A stretch of DNA of 64,000 bases, from contig NZ_CP045246.1 in the NCBI RefSeq assembly GCF_035189165.1, positions 1,798,001-1,862,000 of the forward strand, written 5' to 3'. Of this stretch, positions 7,814 to 18,543 are shown one piece after another. Each line of letters begins with the position of its first letter. Position 1 is the first letter of the stretch. Made by a program: the position numbers and the translations under genes. Source of the DNA: Arthrobacter sp. JZ12. GTDB taxonomy: Bacteria > Actinomycetota > Actinomycetes > Actinomycetales > Micrococcaceae. The notes below the pieces were generated by a model, which saw only the letters and a program-made list of their open reading frames with translations, searched no databases and was not told the DNA's origin.

Positions 7814-9178
7814 CTACTTCCCCAGTAGGGTGCGGGCTTCGCCCACCACCGTGATGGATCCGGTCACGAGCACTCCGCCACCGAGGTCTCCGCTCTCCTC
7901 GGCAGTGATGACAGCCCACTCGAGGGCGTCGTCCAACCGTTCGGCGACATGGATGCGGTCGTCGGCGAAGCCTGCCGCCAGTGCCGCCTGCCGCAGATCC
8001 TCGGCAGGGATGGCACGCGGCGAGTTGGATTGTGTAAGGCAGACATCCTCGAGCACGCCTCCAAGCTCCTCGTGCAGTTCGGCGAGGATCGCTTCTGCGT
8101 CCTTGTCCTGCAGTACTCCGATCACGAGGACCAGCCGGCTGAATTCGAAAGCTTCGCTGATCGCCTTCGCCGAGGCGCGTGCGCCGGCGGCGTTATGGGC
8201 TGCGTCGACCAGGATGCTGGGAGCGGTGCGCACCAGTTCCAGCCGTCCGGGCGAGGTAACGACCCGCAGGCCGTCGCGAACGACGTCGGCATCCAGCTCC
8301 CGGGTTCCCCCGCCGATGAACGCCTCCACTGCTGCGATGGCGACTGCAGCGTTCTGCGCCTGATGCTCCCCGTGCAGAGGCAGGAGGAGATCCTCGTAGC
8401 GCCCGGCAATGCCGGCCACGGTGATCTGCTGGCCGCCGACGGCAATTTTGCGGTCCTCCACTCCGAACTCGACGCCCTCGAAGCGGAACTCCACGCCTGC
8501 TTCCCTCGCCTTGTCCAGGAGAACCTGGGCCGCGTCCGCGGGTTGGGCCGCGCTCACGAGGAACCCGCCCGGCTTTATGATCCCGGCCTTCTCGACCGCG
8601 ATCTCGCCAGGCGTGTCGCCCAACAGCTCGGTGTGGTCGAGCGAGATGGGGGTAACAACGGATACGACGCCGTCACCGACGTTGGTCGCGTCGGTGATCC
8701 CGCCGAGCCCCACCTCGATGACCGCGACGTCCACCGGCTCATCAGCAAAGATCGCGAAGGCCAGGATGGTCACGCATTCGAAGTAGGTCAGCCGCGGCTC
8801 GCCCGCGGCATCCAGCTCAGCATCGACAATCTGCAGGTAGGGGCGGATTTCGTCCCAAATCCGGACGAAGGTCTCGTCGGCCACCGGCTCGCCGTCGATG
8901 CTGATGCGCTCCGTCACCTTCGACAGGTGCGGACTCGTGTACCGTCCGGTGCGCAGGTCGTGCGCGCGGAGCAGCCCCTCGATCATACGCGCGGTGGAGG
9001 TTTTCCCGTTGGTTCCGGTGATGTGGATGATCGGTACCGCCCGGTTGGGCTCACCAAGGATCTCCATCGCCCGGAACAAGGGCGCCATGCGAGGCTCCAT
9101 CTTGTTCTCCGGAGCACGGCTCAGGAGCTCCGCGTAGACGCTCTCCACCGAGAACTGGTCAATGTGTTCCGAACTCAT
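7814..9178 (-). CDS. folC: Bifunctional folylpolyglutamate synthase / dihydrofolate synthase
   Basis: A 454-residue Mur-ligase-family enzyme that adds glutamate to dihydropteroate and to folates. The ATP-binding loop [14 protein letters not shown] lies at about residues 50-63. The central region has [11 protein letters not shown] and the [11 protein letters not shown] motif typical of FolC. The C-terminal ligase domain begins near residue 305 with [13 protein letters not shown]. Its ATG overlaps the ileS stop as ATGA (9175-9178), so translation is coupled to IleS. Confidence 0.95.
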   Translation of the reverse strand: MSSEHIDQFSVESVYAELLSRAPENKMEPRMAPLFRAMEILGEPNRAVPIIHITGTNGKTSTARMIEGLLRAHDLRTGRYTSPHLSKVTERISIDGEPVADETFVRIWDEIRPYLQIVDAELDAAGEPRLTYFECVTILAFAIFADEPVDVAVIEVGLGGITDATNVGDGVVSVVTPISLDHTELLGDTPGEIAVEKAGIIKPGGFLVSAAQPADAAQVLLDKAREAGVEFRFEGVEFGVEDRKIAVGGQQITVAGIAGRYEDLLLPLHGEHQAQNAAVAIAAVEAFIGGGTRELDADVVRDGLRVVTSPGRLELVRTAPSILVDAAHNAAGARASAKAISEAFEFSRLVLVIGVLQDKDAEAILAELHEELGGVLEDVCLTQSNSPRAIPAEDLRQAALAAGFADDRIHVAERLDDALEWAVITAEESGDLGGGVLVTGSITVVGEARTLLGK

Positions 9179-12100
9179 GCCTGACGCGCCACCTTCACCA
9201 CGACTCCGTCCGTCTCTACCGCCGCAGCCGCGACAAGTTCCAACTCAGCGGTCAGAGTCTCGCGCTTGACCAGCTCGGAATGGGCTTCCAGCGCCGCCAG
9301 TGTTTCAGCACCGGCTTGAACCGTGGTCACCACGCGGTCGCTAATGTGGAAGTCCGCATCGCGGCGGGCCTGCTGTATGGAGCGGATCACGTCGCGAGCC
9401 GTACCCTCCGAGGCTAGTTCCGGGGTCACTTCCGTGTTGAGCACCAGGAAGCCGCCACCGGGAAGGACCGCCGCAGCGGTAGCACCGGCGTCGCCGTCGC
9501 TGTCGCTCTGGACCACTGTCTCCAGGGTGTACTCATTCGGTTCAAGGGCGAGCCCGCCCGCGGTGACCGCACCGGCATCGTCGACAAACCAGTCCCCCGC
9601 CTTGGCGGCCTTGATGGCGGTCTGGACGTTCTTGCCGAGACGCGGGCCGGCTGCCCGGGCGTTGACCGCCAGTCGCTGCGTGATGCCGAACTCCTCGGGC
9701 GAGGCGTCTGCGGAGTCGATCAGGCGGACAGCCTTGATGTTCAGCTCGTCGGCGATGATGGCCTGGTACTGGCCCTCAAGGTCCCCTGCGTTCGGCGCAA
9801 CGACAGTCAGATCCGCAAGCGGCAGCCGGACACGAAGGTTGGCGGCCTTGCGGAGGCTGGATCCGGTGGAGCAGATTTGCCGCGTGCGCTCCATGCGCTC
9901 CACCAGCTCGGGTGCGGAAGCGAACGACGACGGCTCCACCCAATCGGTCAGGTGAACCGAACGGCCTCCCGTCAGCCCCCGCCAGATCTCTTCGGTCACC
10001 AGCGGCAGGAGCGGCGCAGCCACGCGGCACACCGCCTCAAGGCAGGTGAACAGCACGTCGAAGGCGTCGGTGTCCTCGTCGAAGAAACGCTGGCGGCCGC
10101 GACGCACATACCAGTTTGTGAGGGTGTCCAGGTAGCGGCGCAGCGCTTCGCAGGCGTCGCTGATGTTGAACGCATCCAGGGATGCGGTCATGTCCTCCAC
10201 CAGGTTTGCGGTGTAGGCGAGGATGTAGCGGTCCAGGGGGTCCTGCAGGTTCTGCGCGTCCTCGGGGCTGACCATCTTCGCCTCATAACCGGCCCCACCG
10301 GCGGCGGCGTTGGTGTAGAGGCGGAAGAAGTGCCAGACGTTCCATAGTGGCAGGATCACCTGGCGCACGCCGTCACGGATCCCCTGCTCGGTGACGATCA
10401 GGTTGCCGCCCCGAAGGATCGGTGACGCCATGAGGAACCACCTCATGGCATCGGCACCGTCGCGGTCGAGCACTTCGGAGACATCCGGGTAGTTCTGCAG
10501 GCTCTTGGACATCTTCTGCCCGTCAGAACCCAGTACGATGCCGTGGCTGATGACGTTCTTGAACGTGGGACGGTCGAACAAGGCGGTGGCGAGGATGTGC
10601 AGGGTGTAGAACCAGCCGCGGGTCTGGCCGATGTACTCGACGATGAAGTCGGCCGGGTTGTGGGACTCGAACCAGTCCTCGTTCTGCATCGGGTAGTGCA
10701 CCTGCGCATACGGCATGGAGCCGGAATCGAACCAGACGTCCAGCACGTCCGGCACCCTGCGCATGGTGGACTGCCCCTCAGCCGGTGTCCTTGGGTCGTC
10801 CGGGTTGGGGCGGGTCAGTTCATCGATGAAGGGGCGGTGCAGGTCGATTTCACCCTCACCGTTACGGGGCAGCCGGCCGAAGTCGCGTTCGATCTCCTGC
10901 AGCGAGCCGTACACGTCGGTGCGCGGGTAGGTGGGGTCATCCGACACCCAGACCGGGATCGGGCTTCCCCAGTAGCGGTTGCGGCTGATCGACCAGTCGC
11001 GGGCGTTCTCCAGCCACTTGCCGAACTGACCGTCCTTGACGTTGTCCGGGATCCAGTTGATCTGTTGGTTGAGCTCGACCATGCGGTCCTTGATCTTGGT
11101 CACCTCGACGAACCAGGAGGACACCGCGCGGTAGATCAGCGGATTGCGGCAACGCCAGCAGTGGGGGTAGCTGTGCACGTAACTGGACTGGCGTACCAGC
11201 CGGCCGGCGTCGCGCAGGACGCGTGTGATGGTCTTGTTGGCCTCGAAGACCTGCAGGCCCACGATGTCGGCGAGGGGGCCCTCGCCGAAGAGCGGCAGGA
11301 AGCGTGCGCCCTCGTCGACCGAAAGGATCACCTGAATTCCGGCTTCCTCACAGATCTTCTGGTCCTCTTCACCGTACGCGGGTGACTGGTGGACGATACC
11401 GGTACCGTCCGTCGTCGTAACGTAGTCGGCTACCAGGAAGCGGAAGGCGTTGCGGTAGCCCCCGCGCTCCGGGTCGACCAGGTAGTCCCACAGCGGTTCG
11501 TATTCGAGGCCGCCCAGCTCATGGCCGCGGTGCGTCCCGGTGACCGCTGCGCGGGCTTCGTCCGCGGAGGCATAGCCCAGGTCCTTCGCGTAGCCGCTGA
11601 GCAGTTCCTCGGCGAGGAGGAAGCGGCGGCCACTGAAATCCCCGGCACCCGGGACCACGACATAGTGGATTTCGGGCCCGACTGCCAGCGCCGCGTTGGT
11701 GGGCAGTGTCCACGGAGTGGTGGTCCAGGCCAGGGCTTCCACGCCGGCCAATTCCTTCGACAGCTCGGAGTCCGCGGCGAGGATAGGGAACGTCACCGTG
11801 ACGGTCTGGTCCTGGCGGTCCTGGTAGACGTCGTCATCCATGCGGAGCTCGTGGTTGGAGAGCGGCGTCTCGTCTTTCCAGCAGTACGGAAGCACCCGGT
11901 AGCCGTTGTAGGTGAGGCCCTTGGCGTGCAGGGTCTTGAAAGCCCACAGCACCGACTCCATGTACTCGACGTTGAGGGTCTTGTAGTCGTTTTCGAAGTC
12001 CACCCAGCGTGCCTGGCGGGTCACGTAGTCGCGCCACTCCCCCGCGTACTTCATGACCGAGGCGCGGCAGGCCTCGTTGAACTTGTCGATGCCCATGGCT

Positions 12101-12474
12101 TCGATCTGCTTCTTGTCGCTCATCCCGAGCTGCTTCATGGCCTCAAGCTCAGCGGGGAGCCCATGCGTGTCCCAGCCGAAGCGGCGTTCCACCCGGCGGC
12201 CGCGCTGGCTCTGGTAGCGGCCCACCAGGTCCTTGGCGTACCCGGTCAGCAGGTGACCGTAGTGCGGCAGGCCGTTGGCGAAAGGCGGACCATCGTAGAA
12301 GACGAATTCGTTGGACCCGTTCTCCCCCGCGTCACGCTGGTCGATGGAGGCCTGGAAGGTGCCGTCCGATTCCCAGTAGCTGAGCACGCGCTGCTCGAGA
12401 TCCGGGAACCGTGGAGAAGCTGATCCGGAAACCTCGGGATCAGCGGCGGAAGCCTTGGGATAAGTCTGTGACAT
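9175..12474 (-). CDS. ileS: Isoleucine--tRNA ligase
   Basis: A 1099-residue class Ia synthetase. The HIGH-type motif reads PHYGHLLTG near residue 65 and the KMSKS loop reads [14 protein letters not shown] long editing (CP1) domain lies between, with the tRNA-binding and C-terminal domains after. This is the long type of IleS found in actinobacteria, lacking the C-terminal zinc finger of the E. coli type as far as I can see. ATG 12474 is chosen over an in-frame GTG-containing extension to 12579, because that extension runs through the T-box leader. AGGACG lies about 8 nt before the ATG. Confidence 0.96.
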   Translation of the reverse strand: MSQTYPKASAADPEVSGSASPRFPDLEQRVLSYWESDGTFQASIDQRDAGENGSNEFVFYDGPPFANGLPHYGHLLTGYAKDLVGRYQSQRGRRVERRFGWDTHGLPAELEAMKQLGMSDKKQIEAMGIDKFNEACRASVMKYAGEWRDYVTRQARWVDFENDYKTLNVEYMESVLWAFKTLHAKGLTYNGYRVLPYCWKDETPLSNHELRMDDDVYQDRQDQTVTVTFPILAADSELSKELAGVEALAWTTTPWTLPTNAALAVGPEIHYVVVPGAGDFSGRRFLLAEELLSGYAKDLGYASADEARAAVTGTHRGHELGGLEYEPLWDYLVDPERGGYRNAFRFLVADYVTTTDGTGIVHQSPAYGEEDQKICEEAGIQVILSVDEGARFLPLFGEGPLADIVGLQVFEANKTITRVLRDAGRLVRQSSYVHSYPHCWRCRNPLIYRAVSSWFVEVTKIKDRMVELNQQINWIPDNVKDGQFGKWLENARDWSISRNRYWGSPIPVWVSDDPTYPRTDVYGSLQEIERDFGRLPRNGEGEIDLHRPFIDELTRPNPDDPRTPAEGQSTMRRVPDVLDVWFDSGSMPYAQVHYPMQNEDWFESHNPADFIVEYIGQTRGWFYTLHILATALFDRPTFKNVISHGIVLGSDGQKMSKSLQNYPDVSEVLDRDGADAMRWFLMASPILRGGNLIVTEQGIRDGVRQVILPLWNVWHFFRLYTNAAAGGAGYEAKMVSPEDAQNLQDPLDRYILAYTANLVEDMTASLDAFNISDACEALRRYLDTLTNWYVRRGRQRFFDEDTDAFDVLFTCLEAVCRVAAPLLPLVTEEIWRGLTGGRSVHLTDWVEPSSFASAPELVERMERTRQICSTGSSLRKAANLRVRLPLADLTVVAPNAGDLEGQYQAIIADELNIKAVRLIDSADASPEEFGITQRLAVNARAAGPRLGKNVQTAIKAAKAGDWFVDDAGAVTAGGLALEPNEYTLETVVQSDSDGDAGATAAAVLPGGGFLVLNTEVTPELASEGTARDVIRSIQQARRDADFHISDRVVTTVQAGAETLAALEAHSELVKRETLTAELELVAAAAVETDGVVVKVARQA

Positions 12475-12731
12475 GGAATGCGTCCTGAAGCTGGCGGATG
12501 GAGTTACGGGCAGGGGTGGCTTGTCTGCAAGGACGAATCCGTTCAAGGCCCTAGCCCGTAAACGCATCCGCGGTACCACCTCGCTTGCCCCACCGTCCCG
12601 CCCCGACTTCGGGCAGGCTGGAAAGGCCGCTTCATGACTGCTGTGACGGGCTTACCCGTCCGGTTCTACTGGCCCGAAGGCTCGGGGGTTCTTCCGGAAG
12701 CTCACCGGTGATGGCCGGGTCGATGCTGGTA
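12475..12731 (-). promoter_or_regulatory. T-box leader of ileS (tRNA-Ile sensing)
   Basis: The minus-strand leader contains the T-box sequence AGGTGGTACCGCGG (12568-12581), which pairs with the uncharged tRNA acceptor end. Upstream, a stem I region has GGCCATCACCGGTGAGC. In it ATC (12710-12712) is the likely isoleucine specifier codon, followed by the CCGGTGAGC shape seen in actinobacterial ileS T-boxes. In this phylum these elements usually control translation, not termination. Here the region before the ATG holds a weak AGGA that could be sequestered. The 322-bp stretch between ileS and the SDR gene is otherwise empty. Confidence 0.88.
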
Positions 12732-12737
12732 CTGGCA

Positions 12738-12766
12738 ATTCTAACGGGCAGCTCAGGATAGGGCGA
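12738..12766 (-). promoter_or_regulatory. Probable ileS promoter
   Basis: A -10 TAGAAT (12738-12743) lies upstream of the T-box, with a poor -35 match TCGCCC (12761-12766) at 17-nt spacing. Transcription would begin near 12731 and include the whole T-box. Confidence 0.45.
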
Positions 12767-12796
12767 ACCATCGAACCCTGTCCCCGCGAGAACGGC

Positions 12797-13552
12797 TCAG
12801 CCCTTGCGGACAACCTTGTGGGCGGCGGCCTGCGCCACCGGCCGCACCACGATCTCATCGAGGTTCACGTGGTGGGGCACAGAGACCGCATAGGCCACGA
12901 TGTCGGCAATATCCTCAGCCGTAAGCGGCTTTTCAACGCCGGCATAGACCTTCTCTGCCGCTTCCTCGCTGCCAAGCCGGTTCAGGGAGAACTCCTCGGT
13001 GTAGACCATGCCAGGAAGCACCTCAATGACCCGGAGGTTGTTCTCCACCTCCTCAAGCCTCAGCGCCCGCGTCATGGCGCGCTGCGCTGCCTTGGCCGCG
13101 TTATAGCCGGCGCCTCCCTCATAGGAGACGAGCGCCGCCGTCGACGTCAGGTTGAGCACCGTGCCTTCGCCGTGTTCCCGCAGCATCGGCAGGAAGGCGC
13201 GCGTGAGTTTCATGGTGCCGAGAACGTTGACGTTGTACATCCACTCCCAGTCATCGGTTCGGGCGTCCGCGACCCAGTCAGTACCGCGGGCACCGCCCGC
13301 GATGTTGATCAGGGTGTCGATTCCGCCGGCAGCGGCAACCTGCTCCACCATGCGGGCCACGCCGCCGTCGTCGGTGATATCCAGCGCCACGGGAATTGCG
13401 CCGGTGTCACCGGCCAACTGCTCGAGCCGTTCACCGCGGCGGGCAACGGCCCAGACCTTCCACCCTTCCTGGGCGAGCCTGCGCACGGTCGCCTCACCGA
13501 TTCCGGTACTTGCACCGGTGACTACTGCTGACCTGACCTGTCGCTCAACCAT
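12797..13552 (-). CDS. SDR family NAD(P)-dependent oxidoreductase
   Basis: A 251-residue classical short-chain dehydrogenase/reductase. The Rossmann glycine motif GASTGIGEAT is at residues 12-21. The NVLGTMKLTRAFLP helix, a Ser in LNLTSTAAL and the catalytic YNAAK follow in order. The set looks complete. The NADP-type sequence and the YdfG-like look suggest a general 3-hydroxy acid or carbonyl reductase, but the substrate is not clear. ATG 13552 is preferred to TTG 13561. A TAGGTT hexamer sits 7 nt upstream, so the mRNA may be leaderless. It is divergent from valS. Confidence 0.88.
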   Translation of the reverse strand: MVERQVRSAVVTGASTGIGEATVRRLAQEGWKVWAVARRGERLEQLAGDTGAIPVALDITDDGGVARMVEQVAAAGGIDTLINIAGGARGTDWVADARTDDWEWMYNVNVLGTMKLTRAFLPMLREHGEGTVLNLTSTAALVSYEGGAGYNAAKAAQRAMTRALRLEEVENNLRVIEVLPGMVYTEEFSLNRLGSEEAAEKVYAGVEKPLTAEDIADIVAYAVSVPHHVNLDEIVVRPVAQAAAHKVVRKG

Positions 13553-13674
13553 GACATCCAACCTAGCCCACCACCCCGGCGTCGGGCATCAGGCTCTATC
13601 GCGGCCGAATCCGCCGCTGGGACGGGAATCATGAGATGAACCGGCCCCGGAGTCCGCTCTGAGACAATTGATCC

Positions 13675-16311
13675 ATGGCAAACATCAACGAGGGTACAGA
13701 CACGCCCGCATCCGCCCCCACCAACGTTCCGGACAAGCCCGCTCTTGAGGGTCTTGAAGCCGCGCTGGACCAGCGCTGGCGCTCCGAAGGAACCTACGCC
13801 TTCAACCCGGAAACCACGCGTGACGAGGTCTATTCCATCGACACGCCGCCGCCCACCGCGTCGGGCTCCCTGCACGTTGGCCACGTCTTCTCCTACACGC
13901 AGACCGACGTCCTCGCCCGCTATCAGCGTATGAAGGGCAAGAACGTCTTCTACCCGATGGGCTGGGACGACAACGGCCTGCCCACCGAGCGACGTGTGCA
14001 GAACTACTACGGAGTGCGCTGCGATCCCTCAGTGCCATACAACGCCGACTACCGTCCTCCGGCCCAGCCTGCGAAGAACCAGCGCGACTTCGACGTCGTG
14101 TCGCGCCGGAACTTCATTGAGCTCTGCGAGGAGCTGGCTGTCGAGGACGAAAAGGTCTTCGAGAACCTGTTTGCCTCCCTCGGCCTTTCGGTCGACTGGA
14201 ACCTCACCTACCGGACCGTCGATTCCACCTCCCGCGCTGTTTCCCAGCGTGCGTTCCTGGAGAACTTCAAGCAGGGCGATGCCTACCTCGCCGAGGCGCC
14301 CACCCTCTGGGATGTCACCTTCCGGACCGCCGTGGCGCAGGCCGAGCTCGAGGACCGGGAAATGCCCGGCGCCTACTACCGGTATCCGTTCCAGGCCGCC
14401 GACGGCACGCAGATCCATATCGAGACCACCCGGCCCGAACTCCTTGCCGCCTGTGTGGCGCTCGTGGCACACCCCGACGACGAGCGCTACCAGCCGTTGT
14501 TCGGCACCACCGTGACCTCTCCCCTGTTCGGTGTCGAGGTCGAGGTTAAGGCGCACCCGCTCGCCAAGCCGGACAAGGGCGCGGGCATCGCGATGGTCTG
14601 CACCTTCGGTGACCTCACCGACGTCACCTGGTGGCGCGAGCTGGACCTGCCCACGCGCGCCATTGTGGGCCGCGACGGCCGAATCCTGGCCGAGGCGCCT
14701 GAATGGATTACGACGGCGGAGGGCCGGGAAAACTACGAGCGCATCGCCGGCAAGACGGTCTTCTCCGCGAAGGAGGCCGTGGCGGAGCTGCTTGCGGAAG
14801 CGGGCCTGCTCGACGGCGAGCCGAAGAAGATCACCCACCCGGTCAACTTCTATGAAAAGGGTGACAAGCCCCTCGAGGTCGTCACCAGCCGCCAGTGGTA
14901 CATCCGCAATGGCGGTCGGGATGCTGAGCGCCGCGAGCGTCTGATCTCCCGTGGCCGCGAGATCGATTTCCATCCTTCGTTCATGCGCAGCCGGTACGAG
15001 AACTGGATTGAGGGCCTCAACGGTGACTGGCTGATTTCCCGCCAACGCTTCTTCGGCGTACCGATCCCCGTGTGGTACGCACTCGACGAGGCCGGGACCC
15101 CTGATTACGCCAACCCCATCCTTCCCTCGGATGAGATGCTGCCGGTGGATCCGGTCGCAGAGCCTGCACCCGGCTACAGCCAGGACCAGCGCGATACGCC
15201 GGGCGGCTTCACCGGTGACCCTGACATCCTCGACACCTGGGCGACGTCCTCGCTGACTCCTCAGATTATCGGTGGCTGGTCGCGCGACGAGGACCTCTTC
15301 GCGAAGGTCTACCCGTTCGACCTGCGACCGCAGGGGCACGACATCATCCGCACGTGGCTGTTCTCGTCGGTGGTCCGCGCAGATTCCCTACTGGACTCCG
15401 CTCCCTGGAAGCACGCCGCAATCTCGGGCTGGATCCTGGATCCGGATCGGAAGAAGATGTCCAAGTCGAAGGGCAACGTGGTGGTGCCCACCGACGCGCT
15501 GGACCAGTTCGGGGCCGACGCCGTCCGCTACTGGGCTGCGTCGGCGAAGCTCGGTGCGGACACCGCCTATGAGGTTGCCCAGATGAAGATCGGGCGCAGG
15601 CTGGCAATCAAGCTGCTCAACGCCTCGAAGTTCGTGCTCGGCCTCGGCGCAACGGAGGCGGACATTGTCTCGGACGACGCCGCTGCGGTGACCAACCCGT
15701 TAGACCGATCCCTTTTGGCCTCTCTCGATGAGGTGGTACAACAGGCCGGTGCAGCTTTTGACAAGTACGACTATGCGCGTGCACTCCAGCTCACGGAGAC
15801 GTTCTTCTGGTCGTTCACTGACGACTATGTAGAGCTGATCAAGGACCGCGCGTACGGAAGCGTTGGAGAGGTCGAGAAGGCTTCCGTCCTGGCCGCGCTG
15901 GCCACCACCCTGGACAGGCTTCTACGCCTGTTCGCTCCCATCCTGCCGTTTGCGACCGAGGAAGTTTGGAGCTGGTGGCGCAGCGGATCTGTGCACCGGG
16001 CTTCCTGGCCCCAGGCAGGAGCGCTCTCCGCATCCGCGCTCGATGCGGACACCGGAATGCTCGCCACGGTTGGGGCTGCCCTCGGAGGGCTGCGCAAGGC
16101 AAAGTCCGAGGCAAAGGTAAAGCAGCGCACCGAAGTGCTCTCGGCCGTCATCAGCGGCTCGGAGGACCAGGTGCGGCAGCTTGACGCCGCCCGCTCCGAC
16201 CTTGGGGCTGCGGGCAATGCGAAGAGCCTGGAGCTTAGGGTGCACGAGGGTGAACTGAGCGTCAGCGACGTTCACCTGGCACCTGCGGAAGAGGCGAACA
16301 GCGCCTCCTGA
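13675..16311 (+). CDS. valS: Valine--tRNA ligase
   Basis: An 878-residue class Ia synthetase charging tRNA-Val. The HIGH-type motif reads LHVGHVFSYTQTD and is followed by GWDDNGLPTERRVQ. The editing domain lies in the middle and the KMSKS loop reads DRKKMSKSKGNVV near residue 600. A short C-terminal helical arm ends the protein. There is no Shine-Dalgarno sequence before ATG 13675, but GACAAT (13663-13668) sits exactly 6 nt upstream, pointing to a leaderless transcript. A strong terminator follows. Confidence 0.96.
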   Translation: MANINEGTDTPASAPTNVPDKPALEGLEAALDQRWRSEGTYAFNPETTRDEVYSIDTPPPTASGSLHVGHVFSYTQTDVLARYQRMKGKNVFYPMGWDDNGLPTERRVQNYYGVRCDPSVPYNADYRPPAQPAKNQRDFDVVSRRNFIELCEELAVEDEKVFENLFASLGLSVDWNLTYRTVDSTSRAVSQRAFLENFKQGDAYLAEAPTLWDVTFRTAVAQAELEDREMPGAYYRYPFQAADGTQIHIETTRPELLAACVALVAHPDDERYQPLFGTTVTSPLFGVEVEVKAHPLAKPDKGAGIAMVCTFGDLTDVTWWRELDLPTRAIVGRDGRILAEAPEWITTAEGRENYERIAGKTVFSAKEAVAELLAEAGLLDGEPKKITHPVNFYEKGDKPLEVVTSRQWYIRNGGRDAERRERLISRGREIDFHPSFMRSRYENWIEGLNGDWLISRQRFFGVPIPVWYALDEAGTPDYANPILPSDEMLPVDPVAEPAPGYSQDQRDTPGGFTGDPDILDTWATSSLTPQIIGGWSRDEDLFAKVYPFDLRPQGHDIIRTWLFSSVVRADSLLDSAPWKHAAISGWILDPDRKKMSKSKGNVVVPTDALDQFGADAVRYWAASAKLGADTAYEVAQMKIGRRLAIKLLNASKFVLGLGATEADIVSDDAAAVTNPLDRSLLASLDEVVQQAGAAFDKYDYARALQLTETFFWSFTDDYVELIKDRAYGSVGEVEKASVLAALATTLDRLLRLFAPILPFATEEVWSWWRSGSVHRASWPQAGALSASALDADTGMLATVGAALGGLRKAKSEAKVKQRTEVLSAVISGSEDQVRQLDAARSDLGAAGNAKSLELRVHEGELSVSDVHLAPAEEANSAS

Positions 16312-16326
16312 CTGGAGTCACAGAAC

Positions 16327-16367
16327 GAGTGAGCCCTCCGGCGTCCTGGACGCTGGAGGGCTCACTC
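16327..16367. terminator. Terminator after valS
   Basis: A long hairpin with arms 16327-16346 and 16348-16367 (one G-T wobble) ends in ATTTT on the plus strand. It lies 16 nt after the valS stop and just downstream of the convergent minus-strand nitroreductase gene, so it may serve both. Confidence 0.85.
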
Positions 16368-16407
16368 ATTTTGCTCGGCAATCTTTGCCCCTGCCGGGTG
16401 GCAGCCG

Positions 16408-17028
16408 CTAATCGAACGACGGGCTGGAGGTCCTGGATCGCTTCAGTTCATAGAATTCGGGAAACTCAGCCATCATCAGGGCGCCATCGAAAATGCGTCC
16501 TGCTTCTTCTCCGCGCGGGATCCTGGTCAGGACCGGGCCGAAGAAGGCCGTTCCGTTGAAAGCGACAACGGGCGTGCCGACCTCGTCGCCGACCCTTTCG
16601 ATGCCGGACTGGTGCGATGCCCGCAGCGCGTCGTCGTACTCGTTGCTGTTGGCGAAATCGGCCAGCGAGGCAGGAAGCCCGACCTCCTCGAGTGCTTCGC
16701 GGATGACCACCGCGTAGTCCTTGTTCCCTCCGTTATGGATGCGCGTGCCCATGGCGTCGTAGAGTTTCTTGATGTGCTCTGGGCCGTGGAGCTCGGAGGC
16801 CGCGATGATCACCCGGACAGGGGCCCAGGCTTCGTCCATGCCACGGCGGTAGTCCTCGGGAAGGTCACGGCCCTCGTTGAGCACCGACAGGCTCATCACG
16901 TGCCAGTCCACCTGGACGTCCCGGACCTTCTCCACTTCGCCCATCCACCGAGAGGTAATCCAGGCAAACGGGCACACCGGGTCGAACCAGAAGTCGGCCT
17001 TCCGTGTGCTGGTGGCGGCAGCTGTCAT
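16408..17028 (-). CDS. Mycothiol-dependent nitroreductase-like DsbA-family protein (Rv2466c homologue)
   Basis: A 206-residue thioredoxin-fold protein close to Rv2466c, which uses mycothiol to reduce nitro compounds and protects against oxidants. Shared blocks include [34 protein letters not shown] and [16 protein letters not shown]. In M. tuberculosis the active site is CPWC (C19, C22). Here it reads C19-P-F-A22, so the nucleophilic Cys is kept at the same position and the resolving Cys is replaced by Ala. This would force a monothiol mechanism relying on mycothiol. It lies next to clpX, separate from the nei-rpiB pair it neighbours in M. tuberculosis. Confidence 0.88.
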   Translation of the reverse strand: MTAAATSTRKADFWFDPVCPFAWITSRWMGEVEKVRDVQVDWHVMSLSVLNEGRDLPEDYRRGMDEAWAPVRVIIAASELHGPEHIKKLYDAMGTRIHNGGNKDYAVVIREALEEVGLPASLADFANSNEYDDALRASHQSGIERVGDEVGTPVVAFNGTAFFGPVLTRIPRGEEAGRIFDGALMMAEFPEFYELKRSRTSSPSFD

Positions 17029-17065
17029 GAAGGTACTCCTTGGTTATGCAGATGTGTTCCGACGG

Positions 17066-18358
17066 TTATGCGGACTTGTTCCGGCGCTTCGCGACTACAT
17101 CGTGCGAGATTAGGGTGGGCTCTGCGGTCTTACCCACTACTGCCGATGTGATGACGACCGTGGCGATGTCCTCACGGCTCGGCAGATCGAACATCACCGG
17201 AAGCAGTACTTCCTCCATGATTGCCCGCAGGCCACGCGCGCCGGTGCCCCTTTCAAGAGCCTGATCAGCGATCGCCTCCAGCGCCTCCGGTTCGAAGACA
17301 AGTTCGACGCCGTCCAGTGCAAACATCTTCTGATACTGCTTGATGAGGGCGTTCTTCGGTTCAGTCAGGATCTGGATCAGCGCCGGCCGGTCCAGGTGCG
17401 TGACCGTGGTGATGACGGGAAGACGGCCGATGAATTCCGGAATGAGCCCGAACTTCAGCAGGTCTTCGGGCATGACGTCGCCATAGCTTGCTTCCTCATT
17501 CTTCAGCGAACTCAGCGGGGCACCGAAACCAATGCCCTTGCGCCCGGCACGGGAGCCAATGATCTCCTCCAGGCCGGCGAAGGCTCCCGCCACGATGAAC
17601 AGAACGTTAGTGGTGTCGATCTGGATGAATTCCTGATGAGGGTGCTTGCGTCCACCCTGCGGTGGTACGGAGGCGACAGTTCCCTCAAGGATCTTCAGGA
17701 GAGCCTGCTGCACGCCCTCACCTGAAACATCGCGCGTGATGGAGGGATTTTCGCTCTTACGCGAGATCTTGTCGATCTCGTCAATGTAGATAATGCCCTG
17801 CTCGGCCTTCTTGACGTCGTAATCGGCTGCCTGAATGAGCTTGAGTAGGATGTTCTCGACATCTTCGCCGACATATCCCGCCTCGGTCAGCGCTGTGGCG
17901 TCGGCTACCGCGAACGGCACGTTTAGCCTGCGGGCCAAGGTCTGGGCAAGGTAGGTCTTGCCGCAGCCGGTGGGGCCGATCAGCAGGATGTTCGACTTTG
18001 CAATCTCCACATCTTCAGTGGGGGTTGCATTGGAAAGGTTTGCGGAAGCGCGCGGGGTATGCCCGGACTGGATGCGCTTGTAGTGGTTATACACCGCGAC
18101 CGCAAGGGAGCGCTTTGCGGGCTCCTGGCCGATGACGTATTCCTGGAGAAAGTCGAAGATCTCGCGCGGCTTCGGCAACTCGAAGGTGCCCAGGTCTGCA
18201 ACTTCGGAGAGCTCTTCTTCGATGATTTCGTTGCAGAGCTCAATGCACTCGTCACAGATGTATACGCCGGGCCCTGCTATGAGCTTCCGAACCTGCTTTT
18301 GGCTTTTGCCACAGAAAGAGCACTTGAGAAGATCGGTGCTCTCACCAATGCGAGCCAT
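17066..18358 (-). CDS. clpX: ATP-dependent Clp protease ATP-binding subunit ClpX
   Basis: A 430-residue AAA+ unfoldase that feeds ClpP1P2. The N-terminal C4 zinc domain has CSFCGKSQ and CDECIELC. The Walker A motif reads GPTGCGKT, Walker [10 protein letters not shown], and the pore loop GYVGEDVE. A ClpP-binding IGF-type loop (KGIGFGAPL) lies near residue 275. The gene is on the minus strand after clpP2, with a hairpin in the 185-bp gap, so it may have its own promoter. Confidence 0.97.
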   Translation of the reverse strand: MARIGESTDLLKCSFCGKSQKQVRKLIAGPGVYICDECIELCNEIIEEELSEVADLGTFELPKPREIFDFLQEYVIGQEPAKRSLAVAVYNHYKRIQSGHTPRASANLSNATPTEDVEIAKSNILLIGPTGCGKTYLAQTLARRLNVPFAVADATALTEAGYVGEDVENILLKLIQAADYDVKKAEQGIIYIDEIDKISRKSENPSITRDVSGEGVQQALLKILEGTVASVPPQGGRKHPHQEFIQIDTTNVLFIVAGAFAGLEEIIGSRAGRKGIGFGAPLSSLKNEEASYGDVMPEDLLKFGLIPEFIGRLPVITTVTHLDRPALIQILTEPKNALIKQYQKMFALDGVELVFEPEALEAIADQALERGTGARGLRAIMEEVLLPVMFDLPSREDIATVVITSAVVGKTAEPTLISHDVVAKRRNKSA

Positions 18359-18492
18359 GTGTCAGTCCCCTAACGTGGTCCTCAGTATTGCTTTGAGTCT
18401 TCGGCCGCTACCAACAGTGTTGTGATGGGACGGTCTCCATGCGTCGACTAGATTCCACTCTAGGCCACTTGGTGCCATGAATCAGCAAACCG

Positions 18493-18532
18493 ACGCCCGT
18501 GGCCCTCCTTTATTGCTGGAGTCCACGGGCGT
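18493..18532 (-). terminator. Hairpin between clpP2 and clpX
   Basis: Inverted arms 18493-18502 and 18523-18532 match over 10 bp, with an inner CTCC/GGAG pairing. It lies 12 nt after the clpP2 stop on the minus strand. A T-tract is absent. It probably ends or weakens the tig-clpP1-clpP2 transcript before clpX. Confidence 0.6.
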
Positions 18533-18543
18533 GACGGTAGCGG

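Noticed and set aside
12475-12579. N-terminal extension of ileS
   Set aside because: It translates the T-box element, so it is leader RNA rather than coding sequence.
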